64,000 nucleotides of DNA from Cepaea nemoralis (taxonomy: Eukaryota; Mollusca; Gastropoda; Stylommatophora; Helicidae): positions 186,001 through 250,000 of the forward strand of contig JACEFZ010014598.1 of NCBI GenBank assembly GCA_014155875.1, given 5' to 3'. Position numbers and translations under genes: made by a program. Below are positions 58,701-61,700 of the stretch, piece after piece (position 1 is the stretch's first letter; every line of letters begins with the position of its first letter). Under the pieces are notes generated by a model. The model was not told the DNA's origin. It saw nothing but the letters and a program-made list of their open reading frames with translations, and ran no database searches.

Positions 58701-61700
58701 GATGGTCTGACAGTCTGATGGTCTGGCAGTCTGATGATCTGACAGTTTGATGGCCTGATGGTCATGTGTTCAAATCCCCCGTGAAGCAGTAAAACATTGG
58801 ATCTGGGCTCCCAGGTTGCCACAGCGTAAATAGGTACTAGAAAATCTTTTATGAAGTAATGATGGCTGGCAAGATATTGATCATATCTCCTAATGAGTTA
58901 CCAGTTGGTCTAAATGAATATGGGACTAGCACCAAAACCCAATACTCTTCAGTGTTTGGAAAGGAGTCTTTTACGTGACATACTTATATGTTTTAAGTTG
59001 TCTGAGACTGAAGTACCTCAATGACAATATCCTGTGTTTTATCTACAGTACCTGGGCCAGTAGAGATTACTGAACTTACTCCAACATATTCAACCATAAC
59101 TGTCACTTTCATACCACCAAAAGTAACCAATGGTATAATCACAACATACACCGCCATGTTTGCCAGTAACAACAATGACTTCACAATGGCTGAGTCAACA
59201 ACTGTTGCAGCAGTCGATGGCAGATTCATTATGACAGTTGAGAGACTGAGTCCAGAAACTGTGTATTATTTGAAGGTAGGAATACGTTTTCTCATTGATG
59301 AATAGGCTGCTGTCCTGTCCATCTTTCTGTATGCATACGCATTATGATATTTTTAGTACTGGTTATTTTGGTCCATGTTTCCTATGAAACTTAGGATGAC
59401 ACATGTCACCTGGAGTGTATTGAGTTTGCGTTTATGTAGCAAGTTTATTATAGAATCTTGTTGCTTTTCATACAGTGTTCTCTTTAGCACTTTCTTATCA
59501 TTGTTTCTGTGTCATATATGTTGTCTCAATTTTGTAATTGGCCATAGTTTTATTAAGTTAACACCTTCATTTGCATCAGATATTTACGACTAAAGTAAGA
59601 ACTGCTTGAAATAAAAGGAATTAATGTAACACTTGCCTGAGATAAAATAGTTATGGCAACAATTTTCAAGCACTTACCACATATTTTTTGTTTTGTATAC
59701 CATTTGTATTCTTTAAAATTTTCTTTTAGTAAATATGCATGACATCAATTTTCCGGTCGAAAAAATGAAAATGAAATTTTGAAATTTAAATATTGAGCAT
59801 AACCCACTACTGGCAACGTCGATCGCATTCTGATATGAACCTAAGGCCTATCCACGTCAATATGGAAGCACTATACACTAGTTTCACCCTCATTTGAGCT
59901 CGTCAGTAGTGCATATCCCTGACCGGATCCGGAAACAGTCCCGGATCACGCGTGTGAAGCGTGTAACCACGCGGCACACACTGGACACACCAAATTATCA
60001 CAACAGAATATCACAACGCTACCCATCGTAGGCTATGCTCAAATTTTGAAATAACTTATATTAAACTGTAAAATAGAATAAAAATTCAAAGATAGAAATC
60101 CTACAGCATATATAAAGAAATTTGCTTGTTCTAAACAGATTTAAACAACTCAGAATTGCTCAGTTTTCCATAATTTTCTCTGCTAATGTTTGCCTACAAA
60201 TGAGTAAACATCTCGTAGGTGTTCATTTTGCATATATGAAATTTTGATAATGTCCAAGTTTCATTAGACATAGGGTTGGTGTGAATATGCTATTTATTAT
60301 CTTGATTATTTGGTTGTTTCAGGATTTGAAATTTAAATATTGAGCACAACCCACTACTGGCAACGCTGATCATATTCTGGTATGAACCTAAGGCCTATCC
60401 ACGTCTGTACCTGATACAGCATACAGTGCTTCCATATTGACGTGGATAGGCCTCAGGTTCATACCAGAATACAATCAGCGTTGCCAGTAGTGGGTTGTGC
60501 TCAATATTTATATTTATTATCTGTCATTTTCCAGACATGGGTATATATATTTGGATGTTTCATTATGGGTGATAGTTGATATTTATTTAAATTCTTTAAA
60601 TAAGAATTTAATTGATTCAGTGCCAAACAAAACAGTACGTTCGGACCAAACATGGTGCACATTCAAATAAAATAATGTAAATTTCAGTTCACTGAACATT
60701 AAAATTGTGAAAGTAAAGCAAAATGAAACAATTAACACAATGACCCAAGTACAGTAAAACGATATAACACCCTTCTGTCCAAATGGTTAGTCACATTTGG
60801 CAATTTATTATCATTCCGCATTTAATCAATTAATGTTGATTTATATTTCAGATGGCAGCAAGTACATCAGCAGGCATTGGGCAGTTTGGAGCTGTCCAAC
60901 AAACCAGGACTCTACAGGCTCCGCCTCCTCAAGAACCCATGACTATACAACTTACAGCTCAGACAAACAGCTGTCTTACAATAGAGTGGACTACACCAGC
61001 GAGCATACTTCCCTCTATTTCACATTTTGTGGTGAGTTTTACACATTTTAAACAATTTTCTACTGTTGAGTTTAATTGAGTTAAGAATTGACATCCCAGC
61101 ATTTGGGACATTCCCGCACATGCTCCGTTCTCATCTTCAACAATTGTTCAGTTATTCTATTGTTCCTAATAGCAGATATAGAACTAAAGGGAATTAACTC
61201 CCAAAAAGAAAATTATTTCATTGTTTAGAATTGCTCACATTTGTTTTTTACATTTTTTACTCATTTTGTACAATTTAATTCTAATCCAAGTTGTTCACTG
61301 CGTATAATAACTGTATCTACTAAATGTTGCAGATCCTGTTCATTGTCTGCATCAATACTCTATCATCCGCATATCTAATGTTACTAATGTTCTGTCCCAC
61401 AGCTGTGATTCCTCTCATATCTTCTAACTTTCTAAATATATGTTCACTGTATAGGGAAAAATCTAGAGACATTACAAATCTCTGTCGCACACCTCTCTTA
61501 ATAGGCTGATATTTGACCTACTTCATTTTCAATCTTTATGGCAGCTTGTTGTTTCCAATATATGTTTTTTACAAGTCTAAGGTCTTTCCCATCAATTTGT
61601 AGATCTGAAAGCATCTTTATCATGTTGACACATCTTACTTAATCGAAAATCTTTGTGTAGTCAATGAAGCAAAGATGTAGGTCTTTGTTTACCCCTATCA

